From contig MLAK01001226.1 of assembly GCA_001839685.1 (NCBI GenBank), forward strand, positions 3,726-43,467: a stretch of DNA of 39,742 nt, in the 5' to 3' direction. Both the position numbers and the translations under genes were made by a program. The notes under the pieces are model-generated. The model was given only the letters and a program-made list of their open reading frames with translations. It did not search any database and was not told the DNA's origin. Position 1 is the first letter of the stretch, and each line of letters opens with the position of its first letter. Shown one piece after another: positions 8,933 to 17,635 of this stretch. The stretch comes from Tritrichomonas foetus (taxonomy: Eukaryota; Parabasalia; Tritrichomonadida; Tritrichomonadidae).

Positions 8933-10918
8933 ATGAGCAAGAGTTTTGCTTTCCCTGACGACAAAGAAATCGACAAATTTATAAAATACACACCGAATAT
9001 CTCCCTTAATACAGATGATTCACTTCGTATCGATTATGGTTCTGAAAAATCGCTTCCCACCGAGCCACCAATCATCCCCGAGACCGCCGAAGAATCTATC
9101 GAGCACGCTGGCGAATACGTGATCAAACAAAATAACAAAGGATTTTGCGTACTTCCAGAGACAGAAAAAGATCCAAAAACCATTTACAAATCGAGTTTAG
9201 TCAAATATCAAAAAATGAAAATCGAATTGCAAAAGAAAGCTTTGGTCGAAGAACAGAAAAATAAAATATTGGAAAGCTATCAATCGTTTTGGCAAACTTC
9301 GGATGTTGTTAAAAAGACCGCTAAAGAATTATCAGATTTACCATTTATTGACGCTTATGACCAAAATGAAGTTGAAGGGAAATTTAGAGATAATGTTGCT
9401 GCATTTGTGAGAGTTATGAAGCACGATGGAATGCTTGATGATGACAACAAAAAATCTAGAAATCAATTACTTGAAATAACTCGGATTTTTTATTTAAAAA
9501 TTAGAGAAATAAGACATAATATGATTGATAAATACTTATCAATGAAAATGTTAGACTATGATAAACTTTCACCAGGGTTACAAAATGAGTTTATTCAATA
9601 TAAACCAATTCCAAAAGCTGTTGAAAGCTATCCAATAACTGATAAAAAAAGTGAAGATTTTGATAGAAAAATTTTTAAGAATATTTTGAAAAAATCAACA
9701 GATTTACCAAGTGCTTATCAAATGTCGGATTTTGGTCTCACTGAAAGTTCGATGGCTGACACATCCAAAAAGCTACAGAAAACAGTTAAAAATATTTATA
9801 CTACAATTCGCTCATCAATTGATAAATCACCTGCTCCAATTATTCCTAATTTAAATGAAGAAACTAAAAAACGTCCAAGTGATGATAATTCTTTACCACG
9901 AAGGAAAATCAATGTGATTGCAACACCTTCAGTGAATCGAAAAAGAATTGGATTATTGCCAAAGCACTCGTCAACACCTTCACGAGTGTCAAAACGAATT
10001 CCTAAACCAGTAAATCCATCAAGGTTACCAAAACTCACAAAAAGGGATATTTATGCACACTATTGGAATGATTCTGATCCACTTGGAAATATACGCCAAG
10101 GAAATCCACTTGATGTACCGAATTCGCTTGATGCCATTGAGGCTTATTCTAAAGAACCAATTCTTGTTTCCAATAATGAAAAACCGAGTTTGGCAGATTT
10201 AGCAATATCAGATCCATTTCCAATTCAACATTCCAATGCAACGAATACAAATCAACCACAAGATCAATTTTCTGGTCGTTTATTGTCTAGCCCTGGTCAT
10301 AACACTAATCCACCAAATGAAAATGGTGAGAGGCTTGGTATCGATAACGTGTTCTCGACATCTGTCTTAAATCTTCGATATGATGATAGTCAATTTTTAG
10401 GAAACGGTACACATCAAGGAAACTATTTATTTGATGCAACCTCAAATGATCTCACTTTTCTGAATCTCACTAATATGGAAATTGGAAATGATGATCCTGC
10501 TCTACAAATTTACGACCGCCTTGAAGCAATTTGGGAAAGACTAGGATTCACTGTTATACAAAAACTAGAAATGGTGATTAAATATTCTGAAAATGCCGAA
10601 GAAAGCAATAAATTAACTGATGCTCTTGGGTTTTGGGAAGAGACAAATCGAAGCGCTGATAATTACCAGCGTGCATATGAAAATTATAGAGATTTCTTAA
10701 AATTTGAATACAGTCACTCTCGAAAACGAGAACTATTGTTATTAAACTTAGAAAATGAATTAACAACAACTGAAGAGTCCTTGATTTCTTCTGCGAAATC
10801 ACTTAAATCTCAATTTAATGATGAACTTGTTGTTAGGCATCGAAGATTGAAAGATTTACTGGCACAGAGAAGAATGAAACTGAAAATGCTTCTTAATATT
10901 GCAAGAGAGAGTTCATAG
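8933..10918 (+). CDS. hypothetical coiled-coil protein, 661 aa
   Basis: A complete 661-aa frame starting at ATG (MSKSFAFPDDKEIDKF). Residues 75-110 are a charged helix. A second helical block covers about 110-260. The middle (290-480) is low in secondary structure, with basic S/P/K-rich patches such as RKRIGLLPKHSSTPSRVSKR. The last 130 residues are again helical: a conserved-looking DRLEAIWERLGFTVIQKLE followed by a coiled coil to the end. No membrane span or enzyme motif is present. The layout (two helical ends and a basic disordered centre) recalls ciliary or cytoskeletal coiled-coil proteins, which a flagellate would need; that is inference and I cannot name a family. It converges with the 741-aa gene, with about 270 bases of featureless spacer between them. 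Confidence 0.85.
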   Translation: MSKSFAFPDDKEIDKFIKYTPNISLNTDDSLRIDYGSEKSLPTEPPIIPETAEESIEHAGEYVIKQNNKGFCVLPETEKDPKTIYKSSLVKYQKMKIELQKKALVEEQKNKILESYQSFWQTSDVVKKTAKELSDLPFIDAYDQNEVEGKFRDNVAAFVRVMKHDGMLDDDNKKSRNQLLEITRIFYLKIREIRHNMIDKYLSMKMLDYDKLSPGLQNEFIQYKPIPKAVESYPITDKKSEDFDRKIFKNILKKSTDLPSAYQMSDFGLTESSMADTSKKLQKTVKNIYTTIRSSIDKSPAPIIPNLNEETKKRPSDDNSLPRRKINVIATPSVNRKRIGLLPKHSSTPSRVSKRIPKPVNPSRLPKLTKRDIYAHYWNDSDPLGNIRQGNPLDVPNSLDAIEAYSKEPILVSNNEKPSLADLAISDPFPIQHSNATNTNQPQDQFSGRLLSSPGHNTNPPNENGERLGIDNVFSTSVLNLRYDDSQFLGNGTHQGNYLFDATSNDLTFLNLTNMEIGNDDPALQIYDRLEAIWERLGFTVIQKLEMVIKYSENAEESNKLTDALGFWEETNRSADNYQRAYENYRDFLKFEYSHSRKRELLLLNLENELTTTEESLISSAKSLKSQFNDELVVRHRRLKDLLAQRRMKLKMLLNIARESS

Positions 10919-11186
10919 ATTCCATAATTGTTTGAATTGTTTTGTTATTATATTCATATAAATTATAATAATTATTAATTGCGTTTGTGTTTTATATATA
11001 ATAAAAATAGATCTTCCTAAGTCCCTGTTCATTCTATTTTTAATTTTTTGTTACTCTTTTGTAAATATGGAAATATTAGAATGAAACAAAAACAAAATGA
11101 AAATTAGGTGAAATAAAATGAATGGGAATAAATGAAAATAAACTCTTTAAAAAATAAAATAAAAATATATACTTAACCTACATTAA

Positions 11187-13412
11187 TTATTTCTTTCCCT
11201 TCTTTTTGTCATTTTTCTCTTTATCTTTTCCTTTGGGCTTTTTTTCTTCCTCCTCTTCTTCTTCATCTTTATCATCGTCACCATCGCCGTCTTCTTCTTC
11301 TGCATCCTCTTCAGAGTCCTCCTCATCTTCGTCTTCTTCTTCGCCTTTCTTTTCCTTTTGATCAGGTTTAGCTTTTTTATCATCCTTTTTATCATCTGCT
11401 TTTTTATCATTCTTTTTATCTTTTTCTTTTTTCTCTTTCTTTTCTTCTTCTTCACCTTCTTCTTCTTCCTCTTCTTCATCATCTTTATCTTTATTTTTAT
11501 CTTCTTTTTTGTCTTCTTCTTCCTTTCCTTTTTCTTTCTTTTTATCTTCTTCTTCTTTTCCTTCTTCTTCTTCCTCTTCTTTTTCATTTTTCTCTTCTTC
11601 TTCTTTCTTTTCATCAGGTTCTTCTTCCTTTTCTTCTTTCTTTTCCTCTTTCTCCTCTTCTTTAGGTGGATTGGCTTCTGGTTCTTCTTTCTTTGGTTCT
11701 GGTTCTGGTTCACGTTCTGCAATAGCCTTTGGTTCTGGCTCTGGTTCAGGTTGAGGCTTTGGTTGAGGTTGAGGCTTAGGCTTTGGTTGAGGTTTAACTC
11801 TTTCTTTCTTTTCATAAGTTGGTAACAAAACTAGAACATCATGTTCATCATAAGTGAGTTTCAGTTTCGGTGGAATTCTCTTTGGATTTTCATCTTCCTT
11901 TGATAAGGCAGGTGTTGGACATGGTGGTCCTTCTTTTGGTTTTTCTTTCTTGGTAATTTTATATGGTTCAGGTGCTTTTTCTTTATCTAAAGCAGCAAGC
12001 CTCTTTTCAGCATCAATGAGTTTGCTTTCAAGCGTTTCTAAAGTTTCTTTTAATTTATCATCATCAATTTTTAATTGCTTTTTCTTTTCATTTTCTTTTT
12101 CCCAAGCTTGAATTCGATCAACACACCATTTAGCCCGTTTTTCTGCTGCCGCTATTCTTTTCACCAAACTAATTTTTCCATTCATCATGTTCATAATTGC
12201 GTTGATTTCTCCATCAACGAGTTTCTGGGCTTCTTTATTATTACCATGAAAAAGAATCCAATCTTCTTTTAATTGAAGGAGTGATTTCTTAGCAAGACTT
12301 CGTAAAGATTCAATATCATCTTCAAACCCATCAATTATCCATTGACTATTTCCTGAATCACCTTCTTCAAGTTCATTTAATTGACCACCAATCTCACTGT
12401 TGATTTTGGCCAAAGATGCTTCGAGGTCACCTAATCTTTGATTCAATTCTTGTTCTTCTGATTCAATATTACTCTGTGTATCTATGGTAGATTTCGCCAA
12501 GTCTTCTACTTGTGAATCTACAGATTTTTGTTGCTCAGTTGTCATTTTCACTGTATTTTCCATATTTGTCAATGCCAGTTTCGCTGAAGTGAATTTTTGG
12601 TCAATTTGGCTAGAAATTGATGTGATGTCAGCCAATGTATCTGATGCTGAGCTTTGAACAGCTAAAGGAATGCCGTCTGATTCCAATTCTTCCAAATCTT
12701 TTCTCACTTTTCTTGCAATTCTTTGCAAGTCACTTTGATTGTTTTGGTTTTTCATTGACGACTCAGCAGCATTTTCAAAAGCATTCAATTTTATCTCAAT
12801 TGATGCAATTCGTGGATTCAGTGTGTCAAAATGACTTTGAACGAAAGCAGTGAGCTCATTTGATTGCTTGGTCATTTCATCAAACAACTGAGTCAAATTT
12901 CTAAGCTTGTCACTTGATGATGAAATTCCGTTAATTGTGGAATCTGATAATTGCTCGGAGCGACTTTGTTCATGCTTTATGTCATCGATTATCGGTTTGA
13001 ATTTTGATTGAGTTTCTGAACGAATTGATTGTTCGAATTTTAATTGAACTTCATCATTTTTTTGGTGAATTGCTGGAATGATAGTCGAGTCAAGTTGCGA
13101 TAATCTTTCTATTAAATCGTCCAGTTGTTGCTGATTGAAAGAATTGTGTCGATCTAAATTTTGCATTTTTGGAGATAATTCACGAGAAACGATGCTCATT
13201 TGGGCTTCGGCTTGCTGAATTTGTCTGTCTTGCTCACTTTGAGCTGCCTGAATTTGCCCCATAATGGCAGTTCTCATTCGCTGTGTTTCGACGACTGCAT
13301 TTCGCGATCCCGTTGAATTTGGCGGCTGATAGACTGCGCCTGATGATGGATTGAGTGGTGGAAGATCTGATGATTGTGAATTATTTTTTGCTAAAAGAGC
13401 CCTTCGCTGCAT
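11187..13412 (-). CDS. coiled-coil protein with Pro and Lys/Glu low-complexity tail
   Basis: A complete 741-aa frame. Residues 1-40 are disordered and S/N-rich. Residues 50-480 are heptad-like helices with many Q, S, L and K, forming a long coiled coil, with DSGNSQWIIDGFEDDIESLR as the most distinctive stretch. A short ordered piece at about 515-535 (PPKLKLTYDEHDVLVLLPTY) precedes a K-P-Q-P and then E-P repeat block. The last 170 residues are almost only E, K and D with scattered A, N and P. Because the tail codons are GAA, GAG and AAA, the other frames here are long open shadows coding poly-K/R or poly-F/S and should be ignored. Function is unknown; a scaffold or cytoskeletal role is plausible. 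Confidence 0.85.
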   Translation of the reverse strand: MQRRALLAKNNSQSSDLPPLNPSSGAVYQPPNSTGSRNAVVETQRMRTAIMGQIQAAQSEQDRQIQQAEAQMSIVSRELSPKMQNLDRHNSFNQQQLDDLIERLSQLDSTIIPAIHQKNDEVQLKFEQSIRSETQSKFKPIIDDIKHEQSRSEQLSDSTINGISSSSDKLRNLTQLFDEMTKQSNELTAFVQSHFDTLNPRIASIEIKLNAFENAAESSMKNQNNQSDLQRIARKVRKDLEELESDGIPLAVQSSASDTLADITSISSQIDQKFTSAKLALTNMENTVKMTTEQQKSVDSQVEDLAKSTIDTQSNIESEEQELNQRLGDLEASLAKINSEIGGQLNELEEGDSGNSQWIIDGFEDDIESLRSLAKKSLLQLKEDWILFHGNNKEAQKLVDGEINAIMNMMNGKISLVKRIAAAEKRAKWCVDRIQAWEKENEKKKQLKIDDDKLKETLETLESKLIDAEKRLAALDKEKAPEPYKITKKEKPKEGPPCPTPALSKEDENPKRIPPKLKLTYDEHDVLVLLPTYEKKERVKPQPKPKPQPQPKPQPEPEPEPKAIAEREPEPEPKKEEPEANPPKEEEKEEKKEEKEEEPDEKKEEEEKNEKEEEEEEGKEEEDKKKEKGKEEEDKKEDKNKDKDDEEEEEEEGEEEEKKEKKEKDKKNDKKADDKKDDKKAKPDQKEKKGEEEDEDEEDSEEDAEEEDGDGDDDKDEEEEEEEKKPKGKDKEKNDKKKGKK

Positions 13413-13899
13413 ATTTTTTCGCGGATATTTTACGTGAATTTGTCTTCAGTTTTCATTTTATAACTTTTTGATAGAGGAAAACAAAACTTTTTGACCATTT
13501 GATTGACTTTTTCATAAATATTATTGAAAAAAAAAACTCGTTAACAAGACAAATTTGAATGAATGCTTCAAAACGAATTTGATTTTATAATTGAGGTGAT
13601 TTTGAATAACATCAATTAGCTTTAACGTGCTACATTCTATAGTTTATGTATTCACAAACTAACTACAATTGGCGGTTATTTTATCAAAAATTTGATCGAC
13701 GCATCATGAGATTTGAATACATTCGTTCACTGTCTTTATGTTTTTTTTTTTTTTTTTGACTACATGAATTATCATTTTCTCGTCAACACACATAGCTAAA
13801 GAATCAAAAAAAGTCAACTCCTAAAAAGATTAAAAAAAAAAATGATATGCATTAAATTTGTGGTGAACGAGATACTGTTAAAGGCAAGAATAATTTTAC
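13413..13899. other. intergenic spacer with T17 run
   Basis: An AT-rich spacer of about 490 bases between two minus-strand genes. It has a run of 17 T at 13741-13757 and an A-run near 13831. I see no gene. Confidence 0.6.
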
Positions 13900-14847
13900 T
13901 TATTTCAAATTGGCGCATCTGTTGACAAACTCTTGAACTTGGTCAACTGTTTGCCCACTGAGGATTAATCTTCGAATTGCATCCTGAATATGTGGGAGCT
14001 CAACCATGACACCTTCGTTATCAACAACACCTTTTCCATCAACCAAGTAATTTTTCACAAAAGTGGCAATCATTTTTGAGCATTGTTCTTTTTCTTTCTC
14101 ATCAGGAGTGTAAGCTTTATTCACACATTCAATTTGCATAGGATGAATGACCTGTTTTCCTGTGAATCCGAGCTGTCTTGTGCCAATTGCATCTTTTATG
14201 CAATTTTCAGCCCTTCTGAAATCAAGTGAAGTCATATCGATGGCCTGAAGATTATGCGCACGTGCTGCTGTAACAACTGCCGATCTTGCGTAAAGGATGG
14301 CCATCTCGCCAGCCGCGTGGGCAATCCCAGCAGCTGATCGAAAGTCTTCTGCACCAAAAATAAGTCCGTCGAGCTTGTTTGTGGCTGTGCAAAATTCATT
14401 GACATGTGTCAAGCCGAGTGGTGTTTCAATCATGGCCAGAATTCTGACATGGTCCAATCCATTCAAATGGAGCCAACGATCAGCAAATTTCAGCTCATCA
14501 ACGTCTTCAACTTTCGGCATAATTAAGCACTGTAAACGTTTACCAACTGCTGGGTCGAGAATAACTTGGTTCAAATCTAACATTCCGTTTGATGAATTCA
14601 TGGAATTAATGCGGACTGCAAATTCTGGCTTAATTGTTGGTTCGGTTTTTAGATATTTGACTATATTTTCGCGTGCAATTGCTTTGTTTTGAGGAGTAAC
14701 GCCATCTTCTAAATCAAACGCGGCAGTATCGAGTCCTTCGATTATGGAAGCTTTCTGTAACTTTTTGATATCGATTGATGGAGCATAAAGAATTTGGCGG
14801 CGTGAGCGAAGGTTGCTCACAAGACTTTTTACGTCAAGAAGACTCAT
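13900..14847 (-). CDS. CLYBL: CLYBL-like (citramalyl-CoA lyase / CitE family) protein
   Basis: A 315-aa HpcH/HpaI-CitE superfamily TIM barrel. The start of the barrel shows RRQILYAPSIDIKKL (16-30). DLEDGV lies at 45-50, RINS at 79-82, MPKVE at 110-114, IETPLGL at 140-146 (E141, expected Mg ligand), FGAEDFR at 164-170 (D168, second Mg ligand) and GFTGKQVIHPMQ at 227-238. The AEDF and GFTGKQVIHP motifs and overall length match mitochondrial CLYBL better than the bacterial citrate lyase beta subunit. CLYBL cleaves citramalyl-CoA to acetyl-CoA and pyruvate, clearing itaconate products. The first 15 residues (MSLLDVKSLVSNLRSRR) precede the conserved domain and are basic with no acid after D5, so they could be a hydrogenosomal presequence; unproven. 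Active-site residues are intact. Confidence 0.93.
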   Translation of the reverse strand: MSLLDVKSLVSNLRSRRQILYAPSIDIKKLQKASIIEGLDTAAFDLEDGVTPQNKAIARENIVKYLKTEPTIKPEFAVRINSMNSSNGMLDLNQVILDPAVGKRLQCLIMPKVEDVDELKFADRWLHLNGLDHVRILAMIETPLGLTHVNEFCTATNKLDGLIFGAEDFRSAAGIAHAAGEMAILYARSAVVTAARAHNLQAIDMTSLDFRRAENCIKDAIGTRQLGFTGKQVIHPMQIECVNKAYTPDEKEKEQCSKMIATFVKNYLVDGKGVVDNEGVMVELPHIQDAIRRLILSGQTVDQVQEFVNRCANLK

Positions 14848-14848
14848 A

Positions 14849-14858
14849 AATGAAGTGA
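14849..14858 (-). promoter_or_regulatory. possible initiator (Inr) for the CLYBL-like gene
   Basis: On the minus strand TCACTTCATT lies immediately before TATG and holds two matches (TCACT and TCATT) to the trichomonad initiator TCA(Py)(T/A). Transcription from either would give a leader of about 4-10 nt, typical of these organisms. The motif is short, so chance cannot be excluded. Confidence 0.35.
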
Positions 14859-15414
14859 AGTGTTATAACCATTGAAAATAAATCTCTTATGAAAATTTGA
14901 GTAGTTTACCAAATATATCTTTTTCGTTTTATCTCATAAAATATAGAGGCAATTCTTAATAATAGTTAATATTCACTTCATCTAACTATATTCCATAAAT
15001 TATTATATCTAAAAAAGTTTAATATTGATCTACTCATTAATGAAGCATTTCATCAATTGAAGTTAGACGAAATACTATTGATTGATCTCCATATTCCTGA
15101 AAGTAAATAGTTGGATTATGATAGAAACAAAACTTTTAAGTTTGATTTGATCTTCAAAATATCTTTATCCACAAAAAAAAAAATCAGGTTTTCCAAATAA
15201 ATTTTGCATTTCGCTTGTAAAGCTTTCCTTAAGCTTCGGATAGTATGATGGAATCTAAAAAATTGAGTAGAAGAGACGACGATAAAAAGGAGATTGGAAA
15301 CGACAGATCGATAACCTAATTCAAAAAGTTCAATTCAGCGGTGTTTTTTGAAAGAGAAAGATTCTCCTCATTGAAATATATTCCTACAACTATGATAAAT
15401 CACTGAACAAATTA
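14859..15414. other. divergent intergenic spacer, no clear gene
   Basis: A spacer of about 560 bases between the divergent CLYBL-like and thioredoxin genes. One 24-codon ATG frame (15247-15321) is present but too short to call. Otherwise it is AT-rich with no recognisable structure. Confidence 0.55.
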
Positions 15415-15419
15415 TCATT
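15415..15419 (+). promoter_or_regulatory. possible initiator (Inr) for thioredoxin
   Basis: TCATT matches the trichomonad initiator TCA(Py)(T/A), with the A at 15417, 31 bases before the thioredoxin ATG. A transcript starting here would begin just before the upstream in-frame TTG and supports translation from the ATG at 15448. Confidence 0.35.
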
Positions 15420-15447
15420 GAATTTTTTTAGTTCACATTTTATTATT

Positions 15448-15795
15448 ATGGCTGCGAATATCACACACTTCACAGGAAATTCAAAAGATCTGAAAGATGT
15501 TATCACCAGCGCCAGTGGCCTCGTTGTCCTCGATTTCTTTGCTGATTGGTGCGGACCATGCAAATCACTTGGAAACGCTCTTCCAGCTCTCGCCAAAGAC
15601 TATCCAACAGTGAAATTTTTGAAATCAAATATTGATGAACACCCAGATTTGGCTGACGAGTTCAATGTTCAATCAATTCCACATATCAAATTCTTCAACA
15701 AAGACAAAAAGGAGAATCCACTCGAACCAGTTGCAACTGTTGTTGGTGCTGATCTTCCAAAAATCAGACACAACATTGAGTTATATGTGAAATAA
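15448..15795 (+). CDS. TRX: thioredoxin
   Basis: A 115-aa classical thioredoxin when started at the ATG of MAANITHF; the frame is open 10 codons further upstream only from a TTG. The active site WCGPC is at 34-38 (redox Cys 35 and 38). LDFFADWCGPCK precedes the helix, and the cis-proline is in SIPH (P78). The length matches single-domain cytosolic thioredoxins, with no signal peptide. In trichomonads, thioredoxin, thioredoxin reductase and peroxiredoxin replace glutathione as the main peroxide defence (established). The stop reads AAATAAATAG, so a TAAA 3'-end signal overlaps the stop codon. Confidence 0.97.
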   Translation: MAANITHFTGNSKDLKDVITSASGLVVLDFFADWCGPCKSLGNALPALAKDYPTVKFLKSNIDEHPDLADEFNVQSIPHIKFFNKDKKENPLEPVATVVGADLPKIRHNIELYVK

Positions 15796-16417
15796 ATAGA
15801 ATCTTTTATTTTATTTTTACTTTATTTTTTTGAATATTTTCTTTCACAAATAAATCGAAAAAATGTATTTAAATCCCTCTATCGAGAGGTTGGCCGGTTA
15901 TTTCATAAAAAATCAATTTCATCATTATTTGAACGTTTGATGATTTCTATCACGTTTCTTTATTATTTGTTCATTTGAAAACTTTTTCATGAGACAATTG
16001 ATAGCTTTTAAAACCACTAAAATTTGGATAAAAATGAATTTGAAATAATTATCACCAACAAAGAAATAATAAATTTGATGAAAGTCAAAAATATGTAAAC
16101 GAAAAATAGGCGTCACTTTTACAACATAGATCAAAAGAAGAATTGGTCTTAATTTTTCCAATTGTCAAAATTTTATGAAAATTTGGCCAAACCAGTGATG
16201 CACGAAGCAAAATCGGAAAACAATATGCCTCTGCATTTCGACCAAAAGCTAAGCCAGCAATTCAAATTCACATGAATTATTGACCAAACTGATTCGAGAT
16301 CTTTTTCAAGCTTGGTTGTAATGCAGAGGTATAGAAAATAATAATAATTCAAAAAAAGCAATTTTAATTTGATTTTGTTGATAATTTTTTTTTATTTAAT
16401 TAGAATATTAGAAATAA
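15796..16417. other. spacer with no convincing gene
   Basis: A spacer of about 620 bases. A small perfect inverted repeat (CCTCT-ATCG-AGAGG, 15876-15889) follows the thioredoxin gene. A short frame at 16179-16283 on the plus strand looks slightly protein-like but has no start. No gene is called. Confidence 0.5.
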
Positions 16418-16651
16418 TTAAGTACAAATTTGGCACGCTTCGTACGGCGAAGAAACAGGCGAGGAAATTGGCGAATTAGAGGAATTCTGAGTTGAAATGG
16501 TGCATTTTTCCGTATGATGTGGTATTAATAATCCGTTCGTTAGGACAAGATTCCCTTCTTTATCTAATTCAAAATAATCAACCGTCCCATCGGGCCGGTC
16601 GACTGTTAACCAAACAGCCGGCACATGGAACGAGGGACGGATTTGCTCCAT
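16418..16651 (-). CDS. possible small protein, 77 aa
   Basis: An ATG-initiated 77-codon frame (MEQIRPSFHVPAVWLTV) lying in a patch clearly richer in G+C than the spacers around it, as real genes here are. The first 50 residues mix charged and hydrophobic residues like a folded beta-rich domain (VDRPDGTVDYFELDKEG). The last 25 are S/P-rich, ending in CQICT. No family is recognised. It could be an intact small gene or the end of a larger decayed one; nothing upstream continues the frame convincingly. Confidence 0.45.
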   Translation of the reverse strand: MEQIRPSFHVPAVWLTVDRPDGTVDYFELDKEGNLVLTNGLLIPHHTEKCTISTQNSSNSPISSPVSSPYEACQICT

Positions 16652-17065
16652 AAGAATGAAATGACTTCGAATTATTCAATTTTTTGTGAAAAAACTATCA
16701 TATTTGAATAGAATCGCGTAAGATTTGAATAAATGGCTGACAAAAAATTGTAAAAAGAAATTTTACTAAATTGAAGCGGAATGAATATTTTGGCAAGGAT
16801 TTCTGAGCAAATCAGGATTTTTGTTATGAAATTACAATTTCGCCTGTTTGTTGAATTCAATTTGTATTCATGGCAGAGTTCTTTCACAATTTTATTTCTT
16901 ATACAAAACTGTATAATAAAAGCATCCAAATGCAATGGCAATATTATTAAAGAAGTCAATCCTTATTAGTGAGTATTGTCAATGTTTTTAATTGTTTTCA
17001 GAATTGTTAATTAAGCACTCGCGATTACTTTGATGATTCCATCGTCAAAGTTATTTTCTTGATTT

Positions 17066-17537
17066 TAAAGAATAGTGTTGAAGAAGAATAGTGTTAAAGA
17101 AGAATAATGTTAAAGATAATTAATGTTCAAGAAGAATANNNNNNNNNNNNNNNNNNNNNNNNNNNNNNNNNNNNNNNNNNNNNNNNNNNNNNNNNNNNNN
17201 NNNNNNNNNNNNNNNNNNNNNNNNNNNNNNNNNNNNNNNNNNNNNNNNNNNNNNNNNNNNNNNNNNNNNNNNNNNNNNNNNNNNNNNNNNNNNNNNNNNN
17301 NNNNNNNNNNNNNNNNNNNNNNNNNNNNNNNNNNNNNNNNNNNNNNNNNNNNNNNNNNNNNNNNNNNNNNNNNNNNNNNNNNNNNNNNNNNNNNNNNNNN
17401 NNNNNNNNNNNNNNNNNNNNNNNNNNNNNNNNNNNNNNNNNNNNNNNNNNNNNNNNNNNNNNNNNNNNNNNNNNNNNNNNNNNNNNNNNNNNNAAGAAGA
17501 ATAGTGTTAAAGAAGAATAATGATAAAGAAGAATAGC
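17066..17537. repeat. 16-bp minisatellite interrupted by assembly gap
   Basis: Copies of a 16-bp unit, GAAGAATAGTGTTAAA with variants (AATGTTAAA, AGTGTTGAA), lie on both sides of the N run: about 4.5 copies at 17066-17138 and nearly three at 17494-17537. The gap is therefore almost certainly unresolved repeat. Open frames reported across the N are artefacts. Confidence 0.9.
17139..17493. other. assembly gap (355 N)
   Basis: A run of 355 unknown bases. The flanks are the same 16-bp tandem repeat, so the true length of the array is unknown. Confidence 0.99.
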
Positions 17538-17635
17538 ATCAGGGGAAAAAAACATTTATATAGTAAAATACAAGATATATACATAACCAAACATAAATAA
17601 AAGAAAAAGATTCCTTTGATTCATCCAAAAAAAGT

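Larger units (their letters stand above)
16652..17635. other. spacer containing minisatellite and assembly gap
   Basis: An AT-rich spacer with no believable gene. Frames at 16672-16969 on both strands are I/F/N-rich and mutually overlapping, and look like chance. The right part holds the 16-bp repeat and the run of N. Confidence 0.6.

Noticed and set aside
11183..11825. Long open frames coding poly-K/R (minus) and poly-F/S (plus)
   Set aside because: They are shadows of the Lys/Glu-rich tail of the 741-aa gene; composition is a consequence of GAA/AAG codons.
13655..13672. ACTAAC sequence resembling a trichomonad intron branch/3' site
   Set aside because: Not followed by the required ACACAG-type end and no GTATGT donor in a matching gene; no gene here needs an intron.
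15247..15321. 24-codon ATG frame upstream of thioredoxin
   Set aside because: Too short; charged residue mix is suggestive but no support from context.
15876..15889. Perfect inverted repeat CCTCT-ATCG-AGAGG after thioredoxin
   Set aside because: Only five base pairs; eukaryotic mRNA 3' ends do not need such hairpins and this can occur by chance.
16179..16283. Short plus-strand frame with a protein-like look (KIGKQYASAFRPKAKP)
   Set aside because: No start codon, 34 codons, and the opposite strand is open as well; may be an old relic but cannot be called.
17107..17555. Frames running through the N stretch
   Set aside because: Unknown bases are read as open; the flanks are tandem repeat, so no protein can be supported.
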